Positions 1-5,878 are shown, numbered from the stretch's first letter. The stretch is 5,878 nucleotides of DNA from CAZWBR01 sp964404205 (GCA_964404205.1 CAYOJD010000148.1:1-5878); one strand, 5' to 3'. Translations and numbers: made by a program. Notes: a model not told the origin generated them from the sequence alone.

Positions 1-2858
1 ATATTGTAGGTGCCCTCGAACGCGAGATTCAAATCGATGCCGATCTCTTTAAGATGCAGGCAGCCCGTGTAACCTTCAGCGATATCGAACAGGCGGTAGC
101 TTCCGAAAACATGACCATTTCGGGCGGGACCATAACCCTGAACGGCGTGAGAAATACCCTCCGCGTGAAAGGACAATTTAAAGATGTACAGACCATTCGC
201 GACATTGTGGTCCATGCTTCGGGCGGCGCTTTTGTGAAACTAAGCGATATTGCCGAAGTTAAGGATGGCTTTAAGGAGCAGGAGAGCTTTGCCCGTTTGA
301 ACAGCGAAAATGTTATCACCCTTAATGTCATTAAGAAAAGCGGAGCCAACCTGCTCGATGCCTCCGACCATATCAAAAATATTGTCGCCAACGAACTGAA
401 GGGCAAAGCCTATCCCGACGATTTAACGGTAACCATCACCGGCGACCAGAGCCGATTTACGCGCAATACCCTCGAGGAGCTGAACAATACCATTATCATC
501 GGTTTTATCCTCGTAACCATTGTGCTGATGTTCTTTATGGGCTTCACCAATGCCTTCTTCGTGGGGCTTTCCGTTCCGCTGTCGATGGCCATCGCCTATC
601 TGATTATCCCGGGCCTTGGCTTTACGCTGAACATGATTGTGATGTTCGCCTTTATCTTTGCGCTGGGGATTGTGGTCGACGATGCCATTGTGGTGATTGA
701 AAACACCCACCGTATCCACGCCAAATATCCCGATATACGTTTGGCCGCCAAGCTGGCCGCCGGCGAGGTATTCCTTCCCATCCTGTCGGGAACGCTTACG
801 ACGCTGGCCCCCTTCTTCCCGCTCGCCTTCTGGCCCGGCATCGTCGGACAGTTTATGCACTACCTGCCGGTTACCCTGATAGTCACCCTATTCGCTTCAC
901 TCTTTGTGGCCTACATTTTTAACCCGGTATTTGCCGTCTCTTTTATGGGGCATGAATACGATAAGAATGTCAACCTGAAGAAAGAGTGGCGGCGAACCGT
1001 CAGGATATTGATGGTGGTACTGGCTTTCGCAGCACTCTTCTATGCGCTGCAATACTGGGGCATTGCCAACTTCCTCGTTTTTGCCGTTATCATGGTGGTG
1101 CTTTACCACTACGTTATCCAGTACTGGATAAAATCTTTCCAGGAAAAACTATGGCCAAAGCTGATGGATATTTACGAATGGCAGTTGCGCTATATGCTGA
1201 AAGGCAACCGCCCCGTGTGGATGCTGGGTGTCATGATTGTACTTTTCTTTGTCACCATTGCCCTGACGGGAATCGTCAAACCACAGGTGCTCTTCTTCCC
1301 CGAAAACAACCCCAACTCGGTCTATGTTTACATTAAAATGCCCGGCGGTACCGACCAAATGGTAACCGACAGCGTCACCCGTATCGCCGAGAAAAGAGTC
1401 TATCAGGCCATTGGGCAAAGCAACCCCGATGTCGAATCGATTATCTCGAATATCACCATCGGGGCCGAAGAAGAGGGCTTTACCAGTACCGGAAAACCGT
1501 TCAACAAAGGGAAAATCTCCATCAACTTTGTCGAACACAAATACCGCACTACCGGCATCTCGACCACCGAATATCTCGACAAAGTGCGCGATGCGGTAGC
1601 CGATATCCCGGGAGCCGAGATTACGGTCGACAAAAACCGCGACGGCCCGCCTACCGGCAAGCCAATCAATATCGAGGTTACCAACGAAGATCTTGGCGAT
1701 TTGATTGCCGATGCCTATGCTTTCCGCAATTATATCGATTCGCTCAATATCCCCGGTGTCGAAGAGATGAAGACCGACTTCGAAATCAATTCGCCCGAGA
1801 TTGTGGTGGAAATCGACCGCGACCGTGCCATGCGCGAAGGGATATCGACCGGACAAATTGGCTCCGAAATCCGTACCGCCCTCTTTGGAAAGGAGATCTC
1901 CAAATTTAAAGAGGCCGAAGACGAATACCCGATTACGCTGCGCTACAACAAACTCACCCGCGAAAATGTCAATGCACTGGTCAATCTGTCGATTACCTAC
2001 CGCGATATGAATTCGGGCCAGTTGCGCAGCATACCGCTGTCGACCGTAGCCAAAATCAGCTACTCCACCTCGTATGCCGGCATCAAACGGTTAGACCAGA
2101 AGCGGGTTATCACCCTCTATTCGAACGTGCTGTCGGGCTATTCGGCCAACGACATTGTACCCAAAATCGAAGCGCTGGCCAAAGATTTTGCCGTACATGG
2201 CGGCACCGAAATGAAGCTCACCGGCGAACAGGAAGATCAGCTGGAAACCATGACCTTCCTGCTCAAGGCGATGGTGATTGCCATCGGGCTGATATTCTTT
2301 ATCCTGATTACGCAGTTCAGCTCCATCAGCAAGAGCATCATCATCCTGAGCGAAGTGATATTTAGCATTATCGGCGTACTGATGGGCATCATTATTTTCG
2401 ATATGGAAATTGTGATCATGATGACCGGACTGGGTATTGTAGCCCTTGGCGGTATTGTAGTGCGAAACGGGATATTGATAGTCGAGTTTAGCGACGTGCA
2501 GAAACAGAGGGGCTTGCCCACACGCAAAGCCATTATCGAAGCAGGTAAAACCCGTATGACACCCGTTGTGCTTACCGCATCGGCCACCATCCTGGGCCTT
2601 ATCCCGCTGGCTGTGGGGTTAAATATCAACTTCGAGACCCTCTTTACCCATCTCAATCCGCAAATCTATTTTGGCGGCGACAATGTAGCTTTCTGGAGCC
2701 CCCTCTCGTGGACCATTATCTTCGGATTGAGCTTTGCCACCTTCCTCACGCTGGTCTTTGTCCCGGCATTGTACTATCTCGATTATGTTATCCGCCTGAA
2801 GGTGAAAAGACAACGCTTCCTCCGTCAGTTGAAAAAAGCGCAGGAAGAGCAGTTTTAA
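1..2858 (+). CDS. RND efflux transporter permease subunit, 5'-truncated by window edge
   Basis: Inner-membrane proton-driven pump subunit of the RND superfamily (AcrB/MexB-like, HAE type), which normally works with a periplasmic adaptor and a TolC-like outer-membrane channel. The frame is open from position 3 without a start, so the ATG at 54 is internal; the first visible residues resemble AcrB around residue 180, so roughly 180 residues are missing. Numbering from that ATG: end of the first periplasmic porter region (1-145), TM2-TM6 (about 146-298), two extra hydrophobic segments (318-335, 339-358), TM7 (386-406), second periplasmic domain (407-734), TM8-TM12 (735-910). TM4 carries the proton-relay pair Asp209-Asp210 in GIVVDDAIVVIEN. 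TM10 has IVVRNGILIVEF, with Arg804 where AcrB has Lys940. The C-terminal tail is short and basic. The visible 951 residues suggest about 1,130 in full, longer than AcrB (~1,050), partly through the insert between TM6 and TM7. The gene ends at TAA and is followed by a hairpin terminator. Adaptor and outer-membrane genes are probably upstream, outside the window. Substrate cannot be read from the sequence. Confidence 0.95.
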   Translation, partial: IVGALEREIQIDADLFKMQAARVTFSDIEQAVASENMTISGGTITLNGVRNTLRVKGQFKDVQTIRDIVVHASGGAFVKLSDIAEVKDGFKEQESFARLNSENVITLNVIKKSGANLLDASDHIKNIVANELKGKAYPDDLTVTITGDQSRFTRNTLEELNNTIIIGFILVTIVLMFFMGFTNAFFVGLSVPLSMAIAYLIIPGLGFTLNMIVMFAFIFALGIVVDDAIVVIENTHRIHAKYPDIRLAAKLAAGEVFLPILSGTLTTLAPFFPLAFWPGIVGQFMHYLPVTLIVTLFASLFVAYIFNPVFAVSFMGHEYDKNVNLKKEWRRTVRILMVVLAFAALFYALQYWGIANFLVFAVIMVVLYHYVIQYWIKSFQEKLWPKLMDIYEWQLRYMLKGNRPVWMLGVMIVLFFVTIALTGIVKPQVLFFPENNPNSVYVYIKMPGGTDQMVTDSVTRIAEKRVYQAIGQSNPDVESIISNITIGAEEEGFTSTGKPFNKGKISINFVEHKYRTTGISTTEYLDKVRDAVADIPGAEITVDKNRDGPPTGKPINIEVTNEDLGDLIADAYAFRNYIDSLNIPGVEEMKTDFEINSPEIVVEIDRDRAMREGISTGQIGSEIRTALFGKEISKFKEAEDEYPITLRYNKLTRENVNALVNLSITYRDMNSGQLRSIPLSTVAKISYSTSYAGIKRLDQKRVITLYSNVLSGYSANDIVPKIEALAKDFAVHGGTEMKLTGEQEDQLETMTFLLKAMVIAIGLIFFILITQFSSISKSIIILSEVIFSIIGVLMGIIIFDMEIVIMMTGLGIVALGGIVVRNGILIVEFSDVQKQRGLPTRKAIIEAGKTRMTPVVLTASATILGLIPLAVGLNINFETLFTHLNPQIYFGGDNVAFWSPLSWTIIFGLSFATFLTLVFVPALYYLDYVIRLKVKRQRFLRQLKKAQEEQF

Positions 2859-2903
2859 ACCATAACAGACCATTTATCCGCATCACAGGCTGATAAATGC
2901 ACG

Positions 2904-2947
2904 AGCCCCCTTATTCCGGCAACTCCCGCGATAAGGGGGCTAATTTT
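2904..2947 (+). terminator. Intrinsic terminator of the RND permease gene
   Basis: A perfect 11-bp inverted repeat, agcccccttat (2904-2914) and ataagggggct (2931-2941), encloses a 16-nt loop and is followed by the T-rich run aatttta. It begins 45 nt after the pump stop codon and precedes the candidate promoter of the next gene, so it should separate the two transcription units. The T-run is short and interrupted, but the stem is strong. Confidence 0.8.
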
Positions 2948-2977
2948 ACCGGCTACCGAAATCTCAACCGGCTTTTG

Positions 2978-2985
2978 TATATTTG
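2978..2985 (+). promoter_or_regulatory. Candidate Bacteroidota -7 promoter element
   Basis: TATATTTG matches the Bacteroidota housekeeping -7 consensus TAnnTTTG exactly. It lies 83 nt upstream of the glycosidase start and after the pump terminator, where a promoter is needed. I see no TTTG at the usual -33 distance (around 2955-2958 the bases are accg), so this promoter may be weak or activator-dependent. A start site near 2991 would give a leader of about 75-80 nt. Confidence 0.5.
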
Positions 2986-2992
2986 AAACCGC

Positions 2993-3004
2993 GACAGGCC
3001 TGTC
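2993..3004 (+). promoter_or_regulatory. 12-bp perfect palindrome at predicted transcription start, possible operator
   Basis: gacaggcctgtc is a perfect palindrome located 8-19 nt downstream of the -7 element, so it would cover roughly the first transcribed bases. This is a plausible repressor or regulator position for the glycosidase gene. Palindromes of 12 bp can arise by chance, and no regulator gene is visible in the window, so the operator role is inference. Confidence 0.25.
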
Positions 3005-3068
3005 TGTTCAGTACACTGTTGCCAACTCAACCCCATAAAAAACCGGGCAACCATTTATTGTTCACCAA

Positions 3069-5009
3069 ATGAAAAAGATCAAAAGCCTTTTTGGGTTACT
3101 GCTGACAGCCTGCTGCATCAGTTGCACCAACCATCCTGTTGTCGAAACGGCTAAACCGGCCTTACAGCAATTTACCCTGAATGAAGTGAAACTGTTACCG
3201 GGTGCTTTTTACAATGCCCGGCAAACCGACATCGAATATATGCTGGCTCTGGAGCCCGACCGACTGCTGGCCCCCTATCTGCGCGAAGCCGGACTGCCCA
3301 TCGAGAAGGAGAGCTACGGCAACTGGGAAAATACCGGGCTCGACGGGCATATCGGTGGCCACTACCTGACGGCACTTGCCCAGATGGTAGCCGCTACCGG
3401 TCACCCCGAGCTTAACAAAAGGCTCGACGATATGCTCGAAACCCTAAAAAAATGTCAGGACAACAACGGAACGGGTTACCTTGGCGGTACCCCGGGCGGA
3501 ATGGCCATGTGGCACGATATCGCTGCCGGAAAAATCGAAACCGATAATTTTCACCTCAACGGACAATGGGTCCCCTTGTACAATATCCATAAGCTGCTGG
3601 CCGGCCTTCGCGATGGCTGGCTGATTGCCAAAAAACCACTGGCCAAAGAGCTACTGATCAAACTGACCGATTTTATCGAAAAGATATCGCGCCAACTGAC
3701 CGACCAGCAAATCCAAACCATGCTCGTTTCGGAACATGGCGGACTGAACGAAATCTTTGCCGATGTTTCGGTCATTACCGGCGACCCCAAATACCTGACA
3801 CTGGCCAAACGCTTTTCGCACCAACGCATCCTCAACCAACTGGCCAATCATCAGGATTCGCTTACCGGGCTCCATGCCAATATGCAGATTCCCAAAATAG
3901 TGGGCTTCCAGCGCATCGCCGAAGTAACTGGCGACTCCCTTTATGCCCGTGCCGCAAAGTTCTTTTGGGAAACGGTGGTACACAACCGGACTATCGTTAT
4001 TGGCGGAAACAGCGTACAGGAACATTTCAACCCCACCGACGATTTCAGCGATATGATAGCCAATATTGCCGGGCCCGAAACCTGCAACAGCTACAATATG
4101 CTTAAACTAAGCCGTCTGCTGTTCGAAACCGAAGGCGACAGCCGCTACATCGATTACTACGAGAGCACCCTTTACAACCATATCCTGTCGAGCCAGCACC
4201 CCGAACACGGAGGCTTTGTCTATTATACCCCGATGCGCCCGCGCCATTACCGGGTCTACTCGCAACCCACGCAATGCATGTGGTGTTGTGTCGGTTCAGG
4301 AATGGAAAACCATGGCAAATATGGTGAACTGATTTACAGCCACCGCGACAACAATCTGTACATCAACCTTTTTATCCCGTCGCAGCTAAACTGGGCAGAG
4401 AAAGGATGGGCACTCACGCAGCAAACCAATTTCCCCGATGAAGCCTCGACCCGTCTTACCATCGACGAAGCCGGCCCAACCCCGCTGGCCATATCCGTCC
4501 GCTATCCCGGCTGGGTAGCCCCCGGGCAACTGCAAATCAGCATCAACAACGAACCAATCGAAGTAAAGGGTCAGCCGGGGAGCTATGTAACCCTCGAACG
4601 CCAATGGAAAAAAGGCGATCAGGTTGAACTGTTGCTGCCCATGCAGCTATCGGCCAAAAGCCTCCCCTCCGATTCGGGTTATATTGCCTTTTTACATGGC
4701 CCCATTGTGCTGGCCGCCAAAACCGACAGCGCCGACCATGAAAACTTTCTGGGCGATTCGGTGCAGTTCGAGGGATATCGTGCCCGCGGAAAGCAATATC
4801 CGCTCGACGATGCGCCCCTGCTGGTCGACAATGGGGCGCAGCCGCAGCAACTCCTTCAACCGGTGGCCGGCAAACCGCAGACATTTGTTGCGCCCGGGTT
4901 ATTCGGGCCCGACATCTACCAAAACCTCGAACTTATCCCTTTTTACAAGCTCCACGATTCGCGCTATGTGATATACTTTCGCAGGGCACAGCCCCCCAAA
5001 CAAAAGTGA
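3069..5009 (+). CDS. Beta-L-arabinofuranosidase, GH127/GH146-like lipoprotein (DUF1680)
   Basis: Predicted retaining glycosidase removing beta-L-arabinofuranose from plant or glycoprotein arabinosides. It is 646 aa and appears complete. The N-terminus is a lipoprotein signal: Lys-rich start, hydrophobic core and lipobox LTAC with Cys15 as likely lipidation site (Cys19 is a second, weaker option), so the enzyme is probably membrane-anchored. The (alpha/alpha)6-barrel signature runs from about residue 35 to 430: DRLLAPYLREAGL (64-76), GLDGHIGGHYL (90-100), NGQWVPLYNIHKLLAGLRD (164-182), EHGGLNE (222-228), HANMQIPKIVGFQRIAE (269-285), GGNSVQEHF (312-320), GPETCNSYNM (335-344), YNHILSSQHPEHGGFVYYTP (369-388) and CMWCCVGSGMENHGKYGE (403-420). 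By analogy with HypBA1, Cys406 would be the nucleophile, Cys339, Cys406, Cys407 and Glu337 the zinc ligands, and Glu318 the acid/base. A beta-sandwich region fills about 430-635, ending at the conserved HDSRYVIYF. The ATG follows AT-rich sequence without a Shine-Dalgarno, as usual in Bacteroidota. Family assignment is firm; GH146 rather than GH127 and the exact substrate are inference. Confidence 0.93.
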   Translation: MKKIKSLFGLLLTACCISCTNHPVVETAKPALQQFTLNEVKLLPGAFYNARQTDIEYMLALEPDRLLAPYLREAGLPIEKESYGNWENTGLDGHIGGHYLTALAQMVAATGHPELNKRLDDMLETLKKCQDNNGTGYLGGTPGGMAMWHDIAAGKIETDNFHLNGQWVPLYNIHKLLAGLRDGWLIAKKPLAKELLIKLTDFIEKISRQLTDQQIQTMLVSEHGGLNEIFADVSVITGDPKYLTLAKRFSHQRILNQLANHQDSLTGLHANMQIPKIVGFQRIAEVTGDSLYARAAKFFWETVVHNRTIVIGGNSVQEHFNPTDDFSDMIANIAGPETCNSYNMLKLSRLLFETEGDSRYIDYYESTLYNHILSSQHPEHGGFVYYTPMRPRHYRVYSQPTQCMWCCVGSGMENHGKYGELIYSHRDNNLYINLFIPSQLNWAEKGWALTQQTNFPDEASTRLTIDEAGPTPLAISVRYPGWVAPGQLQISINNEPIEVKGQPGSYVTLERQWKKGDQVELLLPMQLSAKSLPSDSGYIAFLHGPIVLAAKTDSADHENFLGDSVQFEGYRARGKQYPLDDAPLLVDNGAQPQQLLQPVAGKPQTFVAPGLFGPDIYQNLELIPFYKLHDSRYVIYFRRAQPPKQK

Positions 5010-5074
5010 CAGACCCAACCTTGAAAAAATAGTTCGTCAGCGAGGGGCAAAACATACCGTTTAGCGATTTTCAA

Positions 5075-5107
5075 CCCAGCCATAATCCCATCGGAATTAT
5101 GGCTGGG
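5075..5107 (+). terminator. Hairpin downstream of glycosidase, probable terminator
   Basis: A perfect 12-bp inverted repeat, cccagccataat (5075-5086) and attatggctggg (5096-5107), with a 9-nt loop, starts 66 nt after the glycosidase stop. The following bases, ctcgttatatgg, form no real T-run, so it may terminate weakly or mainly protect the mRNA 3' end, with the G/C hairpin at 5168-5189 as backup. Confidence 0.55.
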
Positions 5108-5137
5108 CTCGTTATATGGATACCTCCCCCTTTGCGA

Positions 5138-5155
5138 TTCCGATAGCTATCGGAA
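5138..5155. repeat. 18-bp perfect palindrome, probable dispersed intergenic repeat
   Basis: ttccgatagctatcggaa is perfectly self-complementary. It sits between a C-run (cctccccc, 5123-5130) and a G-run (ggggctgggggc, 5156-5167), so a longer imperfect cruciform with pairing C and G arms is possible. From memory, CCGATAGCTATCGG cores recur between genes in many Bacteroidota genomes, so I read it as a copy of a dispersed repeat. This was not checked by search. Confidence 0.5.
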
Positions 5156-5167
5156 GGGGCTGGGGGC

Positions 5168-5189
5168 AGGGGGGATTCCCCCTTTTTTT
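5168..5189 (+). terminator. Compact G5/C5 hairpin with T7 tail, intrinsic terminator-like
   Basis: ggggg (5170-5174), a 3-nt loop att, and ccccc (5178-5182) are followed directly by seven T (5183-5189). An outer A-T and a G-T wobble pair can lengthen the stem to 7 bp at the cost of two T. The form is that of a factor-independent terminator on the plus strand, lying 160 nt after the glycosidase stop. It could alternatively be the right end of the C/G-rich repeat that begins near 5123. Confidence 0.5.
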
Positions 5190-5199
5190 AAAGGTGGTG

Positions 5200-5229
5200 T
5201 AGCGGTTTCACCCGCGGGTGAAACCGCTA
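5200..5229. repeat. 30-bp perfect palindrome
   Basis: The half-site tagcggtttcacccg (5200-5214) is followed immediately by its exact reverse complement (5215-5229), giving 15 + 15 bp with no spacer and a GC-rich centre, cccgcggg. The next bases are aaaaaga. As RNA it would form a very stable hairpin in either orientation, and as DNA it can extrude a cruciform. It may be a REP-like dispersed repeat, a bidirectional terminator, or a protein-binding site. The sequence alone does not decide. Confidence 0.75.
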
Positions 5230-5260
5230 AAAAGATTGGTGGTAATGATTCTACTACCGG

Positions 5261-5370
5261 ATACTTAGGAGATACAGATGAGATACAGAGGAGATACTTA
5301 GGAGATACAGAGAAAATACAGAGGAGATACAGAGAAAATACAGAGAAGATACAGAGGAGATACAGAGGAC
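5261..5370. repeat. 11-bp tandem repeat array, 10 units in exact register
   Basis: The word ATAC recurs at 5261, 5272, 5283, 5294, 5305, 5316, 5327, 5338, 5349 and 5360, a strict 11-bp period over 110 bp. Majority unit: ATACAGAGGAG. Units in order: ATACTTAGGAG, ATACAGATGAG, ATACAGAGGAG, ATACTTAGGAG, ATACAGAGAAA, ATACAGAGGAG, ATACAGAGAAA, ATACAGAGAAG, ATACAGAGGAG, ATACAGAGGAC. The TTA variant appears in units 1 and 4, and the AAA variant in units 5 and 7, suggesting growth by copying 2-3 units at once. The plus strand is strongly purine-rich. No convincing open reading frame spans it. It behaves like a minisatellite, probably variable in copy number; any role in binding or structure is unknown. 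Confidence 0.9.
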
Positions 5371-5443
5371 CGATTTATGCCGCAGTGTGCTACTTGAACA
5401 GACCTTGGTTTAACCGATTATGAAAATAGGGAAAAAAAATGTT

Positions 5444-5513
5444 CAGCCCCGAAAGGGGCGGGCTGTCGTAACGGTACGATACAAGCTACCGGGCATGGAC
5501 ACCTACGGCACCC
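5444..5513. repeat. GAAA-loop hairpin plus CTACCG/CCTACGGCACC segment, probable dispersed repeat
   Basis: gcccc (5446-5450) and ggggc (5455-5459) form a stem closed by a GAAA tetraloop (5451-5454, GNRA class); an alternative outer pairing joins cagcc (5444-5448) to ggctg (5461-5465). Further along come ctaccg (5486-5491) and cctacggcacc (5502-5512). Read on the minus strand the order is ggtgccgtagg ... cggtag ... a GGGGC hairpin, an arrangement I recall from non-coding repeats scattered in Bacteroidota genomes. The hairpin is seen directly; the family membership is from memory and untested. Confidence 0.4.
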
Positions 5514-5878
5514 TTTAGCTGTTCTTCATCAAAAAAAGGCTGGGGAAGTTTTAAAGCAAAAGAAGTATCGAATATTTTGTTAAAAAAATCCCCTTTATGA
5601 GGGATAAAAAGATATTTATTTTTTATTACCTTGCCTGCGAGTTCTTTAACAACCCATTGCCGACTAAACCTGCCAGACCAAACCGCCCGACAGCAATCAG
5701 CCGACAACAGAGACAGAAGAACCTTTCCCGATGGGGGAAAGAAGAGATGTAAAATGCCATAAAAACTGCACATATCCGCCCAAAATGGTATATATGGTGC
5801 AACTCATATGCATATATAAACGAGTTACCGCCAAGTGTAAAAAAACAGACAACAGAACCAAAATAGAAAGTAACCCTT
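5514..5878. other. Gene-less AT-rich end of window
   Basis: No reading frame here has convincing protein character on either strand. The tract has homopolymer-rich patches (a7 at 5582-5588, ttattttttatt around 5617-5628), a small hairpin ctttccc/gggaaag (5723-5729 and 5735-5741, 5-nt loop), and an A-rich end (5837-5872). The last 110 nt could be the promoter and leader of a gene starting beyond the window, but I find no clear TAnnTTTG element on the plus strand and no start codon context to support that. Confidence 0.4.
5789..5818. promoter_or_regulatory. AT-rich inverted repeat, possible regulatory site
   Basis: tatatatg (5789-5796) and its exact reverse complement catatata (5811-5818) are separated by 14 nt, and the right arm overlaps a 10-bp palindrome, atatgcatat (5806-5815). 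The arm centres are 22 bp apart, about two helical turns, which would suit a dimeric DNA-binding protein. Simple AT composition makes chance occurrence likely, so this is only a candidate operator or promoter-associated site for a gene to the right. Confidence 0.25.

Noticed and set aside
54..56. ATG at 54 as the start of the pump gene.
   Set aside because: Upstream codons from position 3 stay open and encode family-like sequence (VGALEREIQIDADLFK), and the protein would lack TM1 and half of the first periplasmic domain. The gene begins before the window.
1149..1856. Long minus-strand open frame (235 codons) opposite the RND permease.
   Set aside because: It is antisense to a strongly conserved coding region whose frame matches RND motifs throughout, and its translation has no recognisable domain; it is a shadow of the plus-strand codon pattern.
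5138..5229. An insertion sequence bounded by the palindromes.
   Set aside because: There is no transposase frame, no matching terminal inverted repeats at two ends and no target-site duplication; the palindromes are unrelated in sequence.
5261..5370. CRISPR array suggested by regular repeats.
   Set aside because: The repeat is 11 bp with no unique spacers between units and no cas genes nearby; it is a plain tandem repeat.
5582..5605. Minus-strand terminator-like pattern: atccc/gggat stem with 8-nt loop followed by a T-run.
   Set aside because: The stem is only 5 bp, the loop is large, and there is no minus-strand gene to terminate. The A/T-rich surroundings make this likely by chance.
5486..5773. 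Minus-strand reading frame of 95 codons with a Lys/Phe-rich middle (for example KNKYLFIPHKGDFFNKIFD).
   Set aside because: I recognise no family. Its 3' end runs into the probable dispersed repeat, no promoter or ribosome-binding context precedes the ATG, and the composition follows the local A/T-rich tracts. It could be a decayed gene fragment, but the sequence alone does not support calling one.

Overview
The window looks like chromosomal DNA from a member of the Bacteroidota. The evidence is a Bacteroidota-type RND pump sequence, a lipoprotein glycosidase of a family abundant in Bacteroidales, a TAnnTTTG-type -7 promoter element, no Shine-Dalgarno sequence before the one visible start codon, and intergenic repeats of a style I associate with this phylum. 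A marine or sediment Bacteroidales/Marinilabiliales-like lineage is my guess only.

Layout. Positions 1-2858 hold the 3'-terminal ~951 codons of a plus-strand RND efflux permease whose N-terminus lies outside the window. A 210-nt gap follows, with a strong 11-bp-stem terminator for the pump gene, then a candidate promoter and a small palindrome for the next gene. Positions 3069-5009 encode a complete, probably membrane-anchored beta-L-arabinofuranosidase (GH127/GH146-like) with the cysteine/glutamate active-site motifs intact. The last 869 nt (5010-5878) contain no gene I can support. They are a mosaic of hairpins and repeats: a 12-bp-stem hairpin, an 18-bp palindrome, a G5/C5 hairpin with a T-run, a perfect 30-bp palindrome, ten copies of an 11-bp tandem repeat in exact register, and a GAAA-loop hairpin followed by a CTACCG...CCTACGGCACC segment. 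The end is AT-rich and may be the leader or promoter of a gene beyond the window.

The two genes appear to be independent transcription units: a terminator and a promoter separate them, and there is no functional link beyond both acting at the cell envelope (drug/solute efflux versus arabinan or arabinoside breakdown). No SusC/SusD pair, regulator or other glycosidase is visible, so the genomic context of the glycosidase cannot be judged here.

I see no evidence for an undescribed multi-gene system. The parts most worth a second look are the repeat-rich intergenic tract, the extra membrane hairpin in the pump, and the palindrome just downstream of the glycosidase promoter.
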